Below, piece after piece: positions 27,278 through 36,162 of a DNA stretch of 64,000 bases. The stretch comes from Algoriphagus resistens (GTDB lineage Bacteria; Bacteroidota; Bacteroidia; Cytophagales; Cyclobacteriaceae). Position numbers and translations under genes: made by a program. The notes beneath the pieces are model-generated. The model was given only the letters and a program-made list of their open reading frames with translations, was not told where the DNA came from and did not search any database. Position 1 is the stretch's first letter. Each line of letters begins with the position of its first letter. The stretch spans positions 171,378-235,377 of the forward strand of contig NZ_LMXN01000008.1 in assembly GCF_001442615.1 (NCBI RefSeq), read 5' to 3'.

Positions 27278-27430
27278 TTTCGACATTACACTTCTCCTCC
27301 TGTATTTATTTCGACATGAAAATATTTATATGTTGAAATATATCCGTATTTTCGACATGAATATTATTTCATGATGAGTCAATCGACATAAGTAAATGAT
27401 AAAGATGAAATTCTGATAAAGTTTCGACAT
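27278..27430 (+). promoter_or_regulatory. Phased array of TTTCGACAT motifs before a Fic relic
   Basis: TTTCGACAT occurs at 27278, 27309, 27350 and 27422, and AATCGACAT at 27381. Start-to-start distances are 31, 41, 31 and 41 bp, that is about three and four helix turns. A diverged inverted copy lies at 27330-27339. The last copy touches the ATG of the Fic relic. A cooperative operator for a DNA-binding Fic protein is inferred. Confidence 0.7.
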
Positions 27431-27535
27431 ATGGCATATAATAAAGACATTCCCTATAATGACCTTCCAGATTTACCCCCGGTAACTTTTATGGAGTCTA
27501 ATGAACTATTAAGACATTTTGTAATCTTCCCCTAA
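27431..27535 (+). pseudogene. Fic family N-terminal fragment
   Basis: MAYNKDIPYNDLPDLPPVTF matches the conserved start of Fic proteins (compare FNNLPLLPPK in the gene at 7.8 kb). After about 30 codons it runs into TGTAATCTTCCC, the same sequence that forms the IS3 end at 29362, and stops. The rest of the gene is missing. Its operator array is preserved upstream. Confidence 0.65.
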
Positions 27536-27585
27536 TTCTATTGCGTATATATATAAGTTATGTGCAACTTAAGACATACTGACAA

Positions 27586-28449
27586 TCATAATTTTTCTAG
27601 TTTAGCAAAACCTACTGTCTTTCTATAATTATCGGGAGAAACACCTACTTTCTTCTTGAAAAACCTACTAAAATAAAATTCATCGTCATACCCAAGATTA
27701 GCTGCGATTTGTTTCAAAGGTTTTGAGGTTAAATATAGTTCGCGTTTAGCCTCTATAATAATTCTATTAGAAATTAACGAACTAGGTGTTTGCTGTAAAT
27801 ATTTTTTCACAATTCCAGCCAATGTTTTAGTGCTAACACATACAACATCTGCATAATCTTTCGGAGAGTGTAACTTAGAATAATTCTTCTCAATAGAATC
27901 TACTAAATTTTGTAATATTTCAGATTGATCATCAGAAAATTTTGGCACTATATCTTTATTGGATTGTTTTTTTTGTCTCACAGCTTCTATTAAAAACACC
28001 TTTAAAAAAGCCACAAGAACCTCATGCTGAGCAATAGAATCTCTATCCATTTCTTTTGAAATTTGATCTATAAGGTTAAAAAACAACGCTTCTTCAGAAA
28101 TTTTAAAATGTGGTAATCCATGAAAGTTGTTAAAAAGAATGCCCTCTGTTTCAATTTCATTTTGATATCGATATGTGCAAAAAAAGTCAGGGTGAAAATT
28201 TAATAACCAGCCTAAACAAGACTCTTCAGAAGAAATCATAAATGGTTGATAAGGTGACAAGCAAATCATTTGGTTGCCTTGTAATTCATAATTAGAAACA
28301 TCTACATTTAACTTGTAATTGTTTCCTTTTAGTAAAATAATAGAATAATAATTTTTTCGCTGTAAATGGTCAAATTGATTAAGATTTTCAAACCTTTCTA
28401 GTCTAAATGCCAGTTCACCATTTTGCTTATCAATAATAATTTGAGCCAT
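27586..28449 (-). CDS. AraC family transcriptional regulator
   Basis: This protein of 287 residues has an N-terminal sensing domain with strands such as YYSIILLKGNNYKLNVDV and QMICLSPYQPFMI (the AraC-ligand cupin pattern), and a C-terminal HTH_18 domain in NRIIIEAKRELYLTSKPLKQ and NLGYDDEFYFSRFFKKKVG. It lies 76 bp downstream of the tandem monooxygenase-like gene on the same strand and probably regulates it. The codon use here is more AT-rich than in the neighbouring region, hinting at separate origin. Confidence 0.9.
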   Translation of the reverse strand: MAQIIIDKQNGELAFRLERFENLNQFDHLQRKNYYSIILLKGNNYKLNVDVSNYELQGNQMICLSPYQPFMISSEESCLGWLLNFHPDFFCTYRYQNEIETEGILFNNFHGLPHFKISEEALFFNLIDQISKEMDRDSIAQHEVLVAFLKVFLIEAVRQKKQSNKDIVPKFSDDQSEILQNLVDSIEKNYSKLHSPKDYADVVCVSTKTLAGIVKKYLQQTPSSLISNRIIIEAKRELYLTSKPLKQIAANLGYDDEFYFSRFFKKKVGVSPDNYRKTVGFAKLEKL

Positions 28450-28525
28450 AAGAGTCTATTTCTTCTTTAATGTTACGTATTAAAAAGAAAGGAGTGTTTG
28501 TTACACTCCTTTCTAAAGATAACAA

Positions 28526-29245
28526 TTATTTCGAAGCTATGATGTCTATTTTTTGAATTGCTGATGCTTCAAAACCATCTAAAAGAACAGGCGCATTTTC
28601 CATAAGTGCTGCTGCAACTTTCCCTGTTAAATGTGTATCTCTACCAGAATCATCTGCAAAAGTATCAAAGATTGCATATGTAGTAGCATCTATTTTTATA
28701 GCATACCAAGATAAAGTTTTTGGCTCGTCACCAACTAATTGTTTGCCGACATTAAGGAAGTTTTCAACATCTGTTGTCTTTGCTTCTTTAGATTTCATAA
28801 TAACAAGCAAACCCTTGTTTTGCAATCCGGATTTATGATTAGATGCTAATACATCTACTGCTTGAATATCTGTGCTAGGATCAAAGTTCTCTAATAAATC
28901 ACCTGCATTTGCTAATAATGCCTTCGCAACTTCGCCTGTTAAATGTGCTTGTCTTCCTTCTTCTACTTCAAAAGTATCATAAATACCAAAAGTATTATTA
29001 TCTATTTGAAAGGCAAACCAAGATACTGTTTGAGGTTCTTGATTTACTAATGCTAATCCACCAAGTAAGAAGTTTTTGACGTCTTGTTCTTTTCCTGTTT
29101 TTGCTTTCATAATTACTAATAATCCGATAGTTTCTTTTTTTGTACTGTTCATAATGTTTGTGTTTTTAGATTTTGAAAATGTTTGAATTGTAAATCCTAG
29201 TAGAAAAACTAGGAATGCTAATTTTAATGGAACTTTAGTTTTCAT
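28526..29245 (-). CDS. Exported protein with two ABM (quinol monooxygenase-like) domains
   Basis: After an N-terminal hydrophobic segment (LAFLVFLLGFTIQTFS) the protein has two homologous halves, about 40-133 and 144-239. Both begin GLLVIMKAK/GLLVIMKSK, then a helix ending LLGGLAL/LNVGKQL, EPQTVSWFAFQID/EPKTLSWYAIKID, and a FGIYDTF/YAIFDTF strand with a late AHLTGEVA/THLTGKVA. This is the antibiotic biosynthesis monooxygenase fold; single-domain members act as dimers, so the tandem may form an internal dimer. It shares a strand with the AraC gene. Substrate unknown. Confidence 0.83.
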   Translation of the reverse strand: MKTKVPLKLAFLVFLLGFTIQTFSKSKNTNIMNSTKKETIGLLVIMKAKTGKEQDVKNFLLGGLALVNQEPQTVSWFAFQIDNNTFGIYDTFEVEEGRQAHLTGEVAKALLANAGDLLENFDPSTDIQAVDVLASNHKSGLQNKGLLVIMKSKEAKTTDVENFLNVGKQLVGDEPKTLSWYAIKIDATTYAIFDTFADDSGRDTHLTGKVAAALMENAPVLLDGFEASAIQKIDIIASK

Positions 29246-29361
29246 CGTTTCTTGTTTATTTGTTACAGTGCAAATTTGAGACGAAACAAAAGACTATGGA
29301 ATGGATGTTTATTACTAACGCATGGACAATTTTCAAAAAAAGCAATACTATTGAATCCAGT

Positions 29362-30060
29362 TGTAATCTTCCCTTAGCTAGCTACATCTAAAACTAAAGA
29401 ATTCCAATCAGATTTGCTATTGCTATCCTGTTGGAATGTGGGAAAATCGGAGAGTTTTCCATATTTCAACAGGAACTCTGTCGGCGTTAACTGTCCTAAA
29501 GAGGAATGAGGCCTTTCATTATTGTACATCCATGCCCATGCCTCTGCATATTTTCTTATCTCGGGCAGGCTGTCAAACATATAACTATCCAGCACATCCT
29601 GTCTGAACGTTCTGTTGAACCGTTCGATCAAACTGTTCTGTGTCGGCTTGCCCGGTTGGATAAACTCCCATTGGATGGCATTTTTCTCACACCACGCCCG
29701 CATGGATTCGGCAACAAACTCGGGGCCGTTGTCCGAACGGATCTTGTCGGGTTTGCCACGCCATTCCAGTAACTTTTCCAGTTCACGGATCACCCGTTGC
29801 GCAGGCAGACTCGTGTCCACTGTAATGGAAAGAGCCTCTCGGCTGAAATCATCGATAACATTCAGTGTACGGATCGTCTTGCCACTTGCAAGCGTATCGT
29901 GCATGAAATCAAGGCTCCAGGTGATGTTTGGGCCGACAGGACACAACAATGGTGCTTTTACGCGGGCAGGGAGACGTTTCTTGCGCTTGTTGCGCAGATT
30001 TAATCGCATGGTGGTGTATATTCTGTAAACTCGTTTGTGATTCCACATGTACTGTAACTT
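29362..30060 (-). mobile_element. IS3-family insertion sequence, 5'-truncated transposase
   Basis: The transposase (29374-30048) keeps the catalytic core: first Asp in WSLDFMHDT, second in IRSDNGPEF, Glu in [13 protein letters not shown], and the end [18 protein letters not shown]. The N-terminal part of OrfB and all OrfA are missing; the sequence begins abruptly at [11 protein letters not shown], fused to the cut UXS gene. The far end of the element is TGTAATCTTCCC at 29362, directly next to the stop codon; the same 12-mer recurs at 27520. It is therefore a one-ended remnant and not mobile. Confidence 0.85.
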
Positions 30061-30752
30061 TCTAAGCCGGTGCCCATCAATCTTTGCATCCCTTCCAATA
30101 GATCATCCACATAGCAAAAGCTTCGGGTTTGCGAACCATCTCCATAGATAGTCAACGGCTGGTCGTTCAGCGCCTGTAAAATAAAATTGCTTACCACTCT
30201 TCCATCATTTGGTTGCATATTTGGGCCATAGGTATTAAAGATCCTCAGCACTTTAATAGCTATATCATGCTGTCTATGATAATCAAACAAGAGTGTCTCA
30301 GCACATCGCTTTCCTTCATCATAACAGGCTCTGGGTCCGATTGGATTTACGTTTCCCCAATAGGATTCAGGCTGTGGATGAAGAGAGGGGTCTCCATATA
30401 TTTCAGACGTACTGGCTTGCAGAATTTTAACTTTTAATCTTTTGGCCAAACCCAGCATATTTATAACTCCCAGTACTGAAGTTTTTACTGTCTGAACCGG
30501 ATCAAGCTGATAGTGGATTGGACTTGCAGGACATGCTAAATTGTAGATTTCATCGACTTCCACAAACAATGGGAGTGTGATATCATGCCGCATGAACTCA
30601 AAATTCCTATAATCCAGCAGTTCGTGTATGTTCTGCCTCCTTCCCGTAAAGAAATTATCCACGCACAGCACTTCATTGTTGTCATCCAGTAATCGTTTGC
30701 ATAAATGAGAGCCTAAGAAACCGGCATCTCCAGTTACTAAAATACGTTTCAT
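30052..30752 (-). pseudogene. UDP-glucuronate decarboxylase-like SDR epimerase, 3'-truncated by IS3
   Basis: The sequence [60 protein letters not shown] and [14 protein letters not shown] is that of UXS-type extended SDR enzymes (UDP-glucuronate to UDP-xylose), with the Rossmann motif and YxxxK present (YDEGK). The normal protein is about 310 residues; here the match ends near [11 protein letters not shown] (about residue 233) where IS3 sequence begins, and the frame then ends at 30000 in IS sequence. One unusual change is GDAGF where GGAGF is normal. Probably from an exopolysaccharide locus; likely inactive. Confidence 0.85.
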
Positions 30753-30779
30753 GATCTAGTTGTTTTAGTTAATAAAACT

Positions 30780-30980
30780 TCAAGGCACCTCACTTTGTAG
30801 CCACTTCAATGCTGAAAGACAAAATTCATCAACATCCCAGTTACAGCTCAGGGATTTAAGCACATCATGTTTTTTGCTGTTCTTTGGCGCTAAACAATAA
30901 GGCGGCAACATCATCTTCACAAACCCCATTCCTTCTACAGCTTCAGAAACAACCAAATGATAATGAGGAATGAAATTGCT
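30780..30980 (-). pseudogene. C-terminal fragment of an unidentified protein
   Basis: A coding-like stretch reads SNFIPHYHLVVSEAVEGMG, then MMLPPYCLAPKNSKKHDVL and DEFCLSALKWLQSEVP with a stop 28 bp before the UXS start. It lacks a start codon (a stop lies directly upstream). Its position before UXS suggests it belonged to the same sugar-nucleotide or polysaccharide operon. I do not recognise the family. Confidence 0.45.
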
Positions 30981-31561
30981 TCAGATTCTTAGGGAGTACA
31001 CCTGATCTGCCCATAATCAACCGCTATACCGCTAGAACATACTTTAAAATAAAAAACCAATATGTCAAAAATCAATAATATCAGTGTTGCTTCTATTGGA
31101 TAAAGGCATACACATCATGTTACATCCCTTACACTTTCTGTTGGGAAATCAGGAAGATACGCTTTACAGGTAAAAACTAAAGAGCGGTTAGAACTATGAG
31201 TCCGGAAAATTTTGAGCTAATAACATTTTGGCCCTGAAACTAAGCTGCTATAGATCCTACAGAAATGCATGTCGCATCAAGTAAAGGCATTCGACTTAAT
31301 GACTCTTCCTTGCTACTCTGCTCTTGTCCTTTCCCAAGGTTATTGGGAAAACTGGACGCCATGGCTTTCCTCCTACTTCCTCAAGTATTTTGGGGACTTA
31401 TATGGACTGAATTAAATTGTAAATTCGTACCAACATCTTTTGATTGATCCGGTTGGTTAAACCCCAAAACAATAGTGAAAGTGAATTAAGAAAGCATTTC
31501 CTGTAGAGGATGATCCCCCAATAACCTATAAAACCTTACCCCATGACTAGCCTCTTTTAAA
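30981..31561. other. Intergenic stretch without a recognisable gene
   Basis: About 580 bp of AT-rich sequence between gene fragments. Nothing that resembles a known family or a strong hairpin was seen. Confidence 0.45.
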
Positions 31562-31741
31562 ATGGTGGATGGATACAGAACGGGTATCAGCGGTATTGGA
31601 ATTTTTTATCCTGATGGAACTGAAACGCAAAGAAAAGGGGTAAAAATTGACATCGAAGCAAATCCAACTATTGAAGGAATCGCGGCTGGCAAGGATGAAA
31701 TACTCGAGAAGGCGATTGAGTTTATTAATCTCAATCTCTAG
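31562..31741 (+). pseudogene. S41 family peptidase C-terminal fragment
   Basis: The frame reads MVDGYRTGISGIGIFYPDGT, then VKIDIEANPTIEGIAAGKDE and AIEFINLNL. These are the last strands and helix of S41 (C-terminal processing) peptidases of Bacteroidota, where SGIGVYYPDG and PTIEGI are typical. Everything upstream is missing; a stop lies six codons before the ATG. Confidence 0.75.
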
Positions 31742-32049
31742 GTTCCCAATTAAATCCCCTCTCACCTTAATATCTACTTCACGATTTCGAGGTTAAAGTC
31801 GATGGAATATTAAAATTCAAAAACCGGGAGGTAGTCCGTAGAAAACCCTGATTTTAGAAAATTCTGCTTAATTCCTCAATTTTTTGAAACTGACAGGCCA
31901 TCCGGCCTTTGTGCATACAATTGGGTAAAACCGGAATAGGGCATGTGAAATACATGGTTAAAAAGAGTAAATGAATCAAAGGAGGACATTAAAGAGCTAA
32001 CACTCCCGATAATTCTGTGGAAACACTGAAATTCCTTCACATTCCCTCC
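31742..32049. other. Stretch between gene fragments
   Basis: No gene recognised. On the minus strand the frame of the Fic fragment runs on here to 31876, but without Fic-like sequence. Confidence 0.4.
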
Positions 32050-32208
32050 CATTTCCAAAAAATCCCCTGTATTGAATAAGATACTGGCCAATCCCTTTAG
32101 CTCAGCAACGGCAACAGCAGCCTTACTTTCCTGTTTGAGGATTTTGACGACCTCCACGTTTTCCTCCGGAGGGAGTAAATGGGACAAATCATGGAGAGGT
32201 CGATACAT
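32050..32208 (-). pseudogene. Fic family N-terminal fragment
   Basis: MYRPLHDLSHLLPPEENVEV followed by VKILKQESKAAVAVAELKGL is the conserved N-terminal part of Fic proteins. Similarity ends after about 50 codons, although the frame stays open to 31876; no Fic core motif follows. An array of TACATGA motifs precedes it. Confidence 0.7.
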
Positions 32209-32222
32209 TTCATAGGAATAAA

Positions 32223-32292
32223 TACATGAAACAAAAACAAGATATTTGGTACATGAAACAAGTTATATGTGCCATGATGGTACATGAGATAC
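32223..32292 (-). promoter_or_regulatory. Iterated TACATGAAACAA motifs before the Fic fragment
   Basis: TACATGAAACAA occurs twice, at 32223-32234 and 32250-32261, and TACATGAGATAC at 32281-32292. The latter two share the extended core GGTACATGA. Spacing is 27 and 31 bp. The array lies directly upstream of the Fic fragment start at 32208. Confidence 0.5.
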
Positions 32293-32394
32293 TATATGTA
32301 TCTTCATTAATAAAAGGGAGATATTCTATCTCGAATTCATTCAAAAAATGGATGACGGCTCTGTCTTGTTATTTATATTACATTCTTATTAATA

Positions 32395-32670
32395 CTCTCT
32401 GTGAACTCACAATGGGTTGAAGATGGAACCTACCTGACAGTAAACAACATCTCACTAGGTTATAACTTCCTATTTCAGAAAAAATCTGTTTTAAATCAGC
32501 TTCGGGTTTATGGTTCGGTCCAAAATGCTTTGGTCCTGACCGGATATACTGGAATGAATCCAGAAATCAATGTGGGTGGTATGGACCCTACCAAAGGAGT
32601 CGGTATTGATGAAAATGGATACCCAGTCCCTAGAGTATTTGCCATTGGTATCAATGCAACTTTTAAATAA
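32395..32670 (+). pseudogene. SusC/RagA TonB-dependent transporter, C-terminal fragment
   Basis: VNSQWVEDGTYLTVNNISLG and YNFLFQKKSVLNQLRVYGS followed by QNALVLTGYTGMNPEI and the ending FAIGINATFK are the last strands of a SusC barrel. About 900 residues upstream are missing, replaced by the sequence bearing the Fic fragment. It lies 18 bp before an intact SusD gene, its natural partner, so the SusD system here has lost its channel. Confidence 0.85.
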
Positions 32671-32688
32671 TCCCTAAAGTCAAAACAA

Positions 32689-34239
32689 ATGAAAATCAAA
32701 AATAAACTACTGCTATTGATCTTTGCGGGTTGCACCATGTTTTCCTGCGATGAAGGCTTTATTGACCTTTCTCCAGAAGATCAACAGTCTGCCAATTCTT
32801 TCTTTCAAACGGAAGATCAATTTTATCAAGCAGTCAATGCTGCTTATACCCCATTTCGGGACTTATTGGTGAATGATTTTTTCACAGGTGAAATGAGATC
32901 TGATAATACTCATTATGAATATTCTGATATCAACTTCGGTACTGCCTACATTTTCAGAAGGTCAATCGCCGATTTTAATGATGACGAGTTCAACTCCTAT
33001 TCCAATGCAGTGTATTTCCATTGCTATAAGGGAATATCTAGATCAAATATCGTTCTGGACAGAATCGAGTCTGCAAGTCTCTCTGAGGAAGCAAGTATGG
33101 ATATTATTGGCCAAGCTAAATTTATAAGGGCGCTGAATTACTTCAATTTGGTCAGATACTTTGGAGATGTTCCACTTTATCTTCACGAGGTCACATCTAC
33201 TGAAGGTGCTTTCCTTCCTCGATCATCCACACAAGATGTCTATAATCTTATTATTCAGGATGCAGAAGAAGCCATTTCCATGCTTGCTGCTCCATCTGGA
33301 TTTCCGCAAAGTGGACGAGCTACCAAAGGAGCTGCTACTATGCTGTTGGCCAGAGTTCATCTCAGGTTAAAGAATTACCAGAAAGCAGAAGAGTTACTAA
33401 AAAATCTTCAATCCATGGGTTATGGCCTATTGGAAAACTATGAAGATGTTTTTGCTCTGGAGTATAAAAACAGCAAAGAATCCATCTTTGAAATACAGTT
33501 CAAACAAGGAGATCAAGGAGGCCAACAAAACAGCCTCATCTATAGTTTTTTACCCCGATCTCTCAACACTTCGCTAATAACAGGTGTTGCCACCAACAAC
33601 TCCGGAGGAGGAGGTTGGAATACCCCTACACCGGAATTGATCGCCTCCTTTGAAGAAGGAGATTCAAGGTTGGACGCATCAATTGGAATTGCAGAAGGAA
33701 CATATGATGCCAGCAACTATTTCACAATTTCCGAAAACAAAAGCATTTTGGACTACACACCTGAAGAGGGGAAAATTGGAGTTCCATACATAAAAAAGTA
33801 TGTAACTCCGCATTCCCTACCTAATAATACTGATAGTAATTGGCCAATCTTTAGGTATTCTGATGCATTACTTTCTTTGGCAGAGGCACTTAACGAACAA
33901 GGAAAATCAGCAGAGGCACTTTCCTACATCAATGAAGTTCGTGACCGTGCTTTTGGAGAAGGAGTTAAACCAGTTACAACTACCGATCAAGCCGAACTGA
34001 GACTGGCAATTCTACACGAAAGACAAGTAGAGTTGGCATTTGAAAATCATAGATGGCATGATTTGGTTCGGACTGGAGAAGCAATTATAGTCATGTCTGA
34101 TTTTGGAGCAAAGCAAAAAGAACGGCATGATTACCTAACTGCTGAAACCTACCAAATTGATCAAAACCGCCTTTTGTTTCCCATCCCAAAAAGTGAAATA
34201 GATCTTAATCCTGACCTTACTCAAAACGCAGGATACTAA
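32689..34239 (+). CDS. SusD/RagB family outer-membrane lipoprotein
   Basis: The 516-residue protein has a lipoprotein signal (lipobox MFSC, Cys20) and the SusD TPR-like layout: FFQTEDQFYQAVNAAYTPFRD, GQAKFIRALNYFNLVRYFGDVPL, ATMLLARVHLRLKNYQKAEELL and the C-terminal part with LAILHERQVELAFENHRWHDL and FPIPKSEIDLNPDLTQN. SusD proteins capture substrate on the cell surface and close over a SusC channel. The SusC gene here is reduced to its 3' end, so this protein either pairs with a SusC elsewhere or is non-functional. A phosphoesterase gene follows after a hairpin. Confidence 0.93.
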   Translation: MKIKNKLLLLIFAGCTMFSCDEGFIDLSPEDQQSANSFFQTEDQFYQAVNAAYTPFRDLLVNDFFTGEMRSDNTHYEYSDINFGTAYIFRRSIADFNDDEFNSYSNAVYFHCYKGISRSNIVLDRIESASLSEEASMDIIGQAKFIRALNYFNLVRYFGDVPLYLHEVTSTEGAFLPRSSTQDVYNLIIQDAEEAISMLAAPSGFPQSGRATKGAATMLLARVHLRLKNYQKAEELLKNLQSMGYGLLENYEDVFALEYKNSKESIFEIQFKQGDQGGQQNSLIYSFLPRSLNTSLITGVATNNSGGGGWNTPTPELIASFEEGDSRLDASIGIAEGTYDASNYFTISENKSILDYTPEEGKIGVPYIKKYVTPHSLPNNTDSNWPIFRYSDALLSLAEALNEQGKSAEALSYINEVRDRAFGEGVKPVTTTDQAELRLAILHERQVELAFENHRWHDLVRTGEAIIVMSDFGAKQKERHDYLTAETYQIDQNRLLFPIPKSEIDLNPDLTQNAGY

Positions 34240-34250
34240 AAACTCAAACA

Positions 34251-34280
34251 AAGCCCGGCAATAAAATGTCGGGCTTTATA
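34251..34280 (+). terminator. Hairpin after SusD gene
   Basis: AAGCCCGGCA pairs with TGTCGGGCTT around ATAAAA with one G-U pair. The T-tract is weak (TATA), so it may be an attenuator between SusD and the phosphoesterase. Confidence 0.6.
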
Positions 34281-34296
34281 AAACCAATTCAGCATC

Positions 34297-36090
34297 ATGA
34301 CAATAACATATATCCCCCAAAAAAAACTACGCGGGGTATTAAAATCAACGTTTGCCTTACTATTTGCTATTGCGCCTTTTCAATTGTTTTCTCAATCCAC
34401 GCAATACAAGGATAGTGATGAATTTTCCATAGCAATTTTGCCAGACACGCAATATTATACTGCAGAATCAAAAGGAGCAGATAATTCCATGTTTATGGCT
34501 CAAACCGCATGGATTAGAGACAATGCAGCAAAAGAAAAAATCGCTTATGTCATCCATCTGGGAGATATCACTGACCATGGAGAAATCCATCCCAAGGAAT
34601 GGGTAAATGCCTCCAACGCTATGTATCAACTGGAAACAGCACAACCAAATTATCCTCATGGAGTTCCATACGGACTAGCGGTTGGCAATCATGACCAGAC
34701 TAAAAGTCAATATCCCTTAACAGGAATAACAGCTCAATACAATCATTACTTTGGGATTGATCACTTCAAAGATAAACCTTGGTATGGCGGTCATTATCGT
34801 AATAACAATGATAGCCCCTATGACCTTTTTGAGGCGGCTGGAAATAAATTCATAGTTATCTATTTTGAATATGACAGCTATGATGAAGACATTGAGCCAT
34901 TGAATAAATGGGCGATCAATTTATTGGAAAAGTATGATGATCATGAAGCCATTTTGGTCAGTCATTCAATTATTCATCTCAATCAAACACCAGGCACGAA
35001 TAAAAAAGGCTTTCCACGATTTATGAAACAGGGTCAACGAATATTTGATGAACTCAAAAATCATCCAAATGTTAGACTCTTACTATCAGGTCATGTCGGA
35101 GATAATGGAGAAGCTTTACGACAAGATGGATATTCCGGCAACATTATCCGATCAATTCTGACTGATTATCAGAGCAGGGAAAACGGTGGCCATGGATTAA
35201 TGCGTTTAATGAAATTCACCAGATCCACGGACTTGGTTCATTGTACTACATTTTCTCCTTACACTGGTGAAGTGGAAACTGATGCAGACAGTGACTTTTT
35301 CTTCCCATGGAAAAACCATACTACAGTAGCTAGAACATTGGATTTTGACAACGACCAACTCACTGATATGGTAACCTTTGATGCTGGCAAATGGACGATT
35401 AATGACACCAATGAGTTGATACTTGGGCAAGATGGAGACATCCCTTCACCTGCTGACTATAATGGGGATGGTAAAACAGAAGCAGCTGTATTCAGGCCCT
35501 CTGAAGGAATGTTTTTACTTTGGGACGGAAGTATAATTAAACTTGGATCCGAGGGAGATATTCCGGTTTCCGGAGATTATGACGGAGATGGATTTGCTGA
35601 AGCAGCTGTGTATCGACCATCTAATCGAACTTGGTATTTTGACCAACTTGATAGTATTGTATTCGGACACCCTAAAGGAATTCCAGTCCCTGCAGATTAT
35701 GATGGAGATGGAATGCTGGATGTTGGCATATTTCGAACAGACAATTCTCTTTGGCAGACGACATTGGGAAACATACCACTTCAGATTCCCCACATTCCTG
35801 GCGACATCCCTGTGCCTGGCGACTATGATGGAGATGGAAAAGCAGAGATGGCCCAGTACAGACCTTCAACAGGCGAATGGTTTATAGACTTCAATCCTCC
35901 TATTCAGTTGGGCAGCCCCAACTCAATTCCACTTCCTGGCAACTACATTCCCGGAGGAAAACTACAACCTGCAGTCCTTAACAGTGACGAAATCCAATTT
36001 ATGGATGGAACCACAATAAAAGTAGCAAGTCCTAATTCACTTGTGAATTACACATACCCTGCTAAAATTATGTTTTCTGAAAAAGACTAA
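34297..36090 (+). CDS. Secreted metallophosphoesterase with C-terminal DxDGDG repeats
   Basis: This protein of 597 residues has a signal peptide (LLFAIAPFQLFSQ) and a calcineurin-like phosphoesterase domain (about 40-330) with the metal motifs LPDTQ, HLGDITDHGE, VGNHD, LVSHSIIHL and LLSGHVGD. From about 345 to the end there are five repeats with calcium-loop signatures, for example DYNGDGKTEAAVFRPS and DYDGDGFAEAAVYRPS, typical of FG-GAP/VCBS-like beta-propeller blades. It follows SusD, so it probably acts on a phosphorylated surface substrate. The repeats may bind calcium or carbohydrate. No sorting domain is visible at the C-terminus. Confidence 0.9.
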   Translation: MTITYIPQKKLRGVLKSTFALLFAIAPFQLFSQSTQYKDSDEFSIAILPDTQYYTAESKGADNSMFMAQTAWIRDNAAKEKIAYVIHLGDITDHGEIHPKEWVNASNAMYQLETAQPNYPHGVPYGLAVGNHDQTKSQYPLTGITAQYNHYFGIDHFKDKPWYGGHYRNNNDSPYDLFEAAGNKFIVIYFEYDSYDEDIEPLNKWAINLLEKYDDHEAILVSHSIIHLNQTPGTNKKGFPRFMKQGQRIFDELKNHPNVRLLLSGHVGDNGEALRQDGYSGNIIRSILTDYQSRENGGHGLMRLMKFTRSTDLVHCTTFSPYTGEVETDADSDFFFPWKNHTTVARTLDFDNDQLTDMVTFDAGKWTINDTNELILGQDGDIPSPADYNGDGKTEAAVFRPSEGMFLLWDGSIIKLGSEGDIPVSGDYDGDGFAEAAVYRPSNRTWYFDQLDSIVFGHPKGIPVPADYDGDGMLDVGIFRTDNSLWQTTLGNIPLQIPHIPGDIPVPGDYDGDGKAEMAQYRPSTGEWFIDFNPPIQLGSPNSIPLPGNYIPGGKLQPAVLNSDEIQFMDGTTIKVASPNSLVNYTYPAKIMFSEKD

Positions 36091-36114
36091 ATACATCCCA
36101 ACATCTGAAAAAAG

Positions 36115-36144
36115 AAGCTGTTCACGACCATGAACAGCTTTTTT
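36115..36144 (+). terminator. Intrinsic terminator after the phosphoesterase gene
   Basis: AAGCTGTTCA and TGAACAGCTT form a perfect 10-bp stem around CGACCA, followed by TTTT. It lies 24 bp after the stop codon at 36090. Confidence 0.85.
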
Positions 36145-36162
36145 CTATCAAACCTCTACTGA

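Noticed and set aside
27278..27430. CRISPR array
   Set aside because: Repeat units are only 9 bp with short variable gaps and no cas genes; fits an operator array instead.
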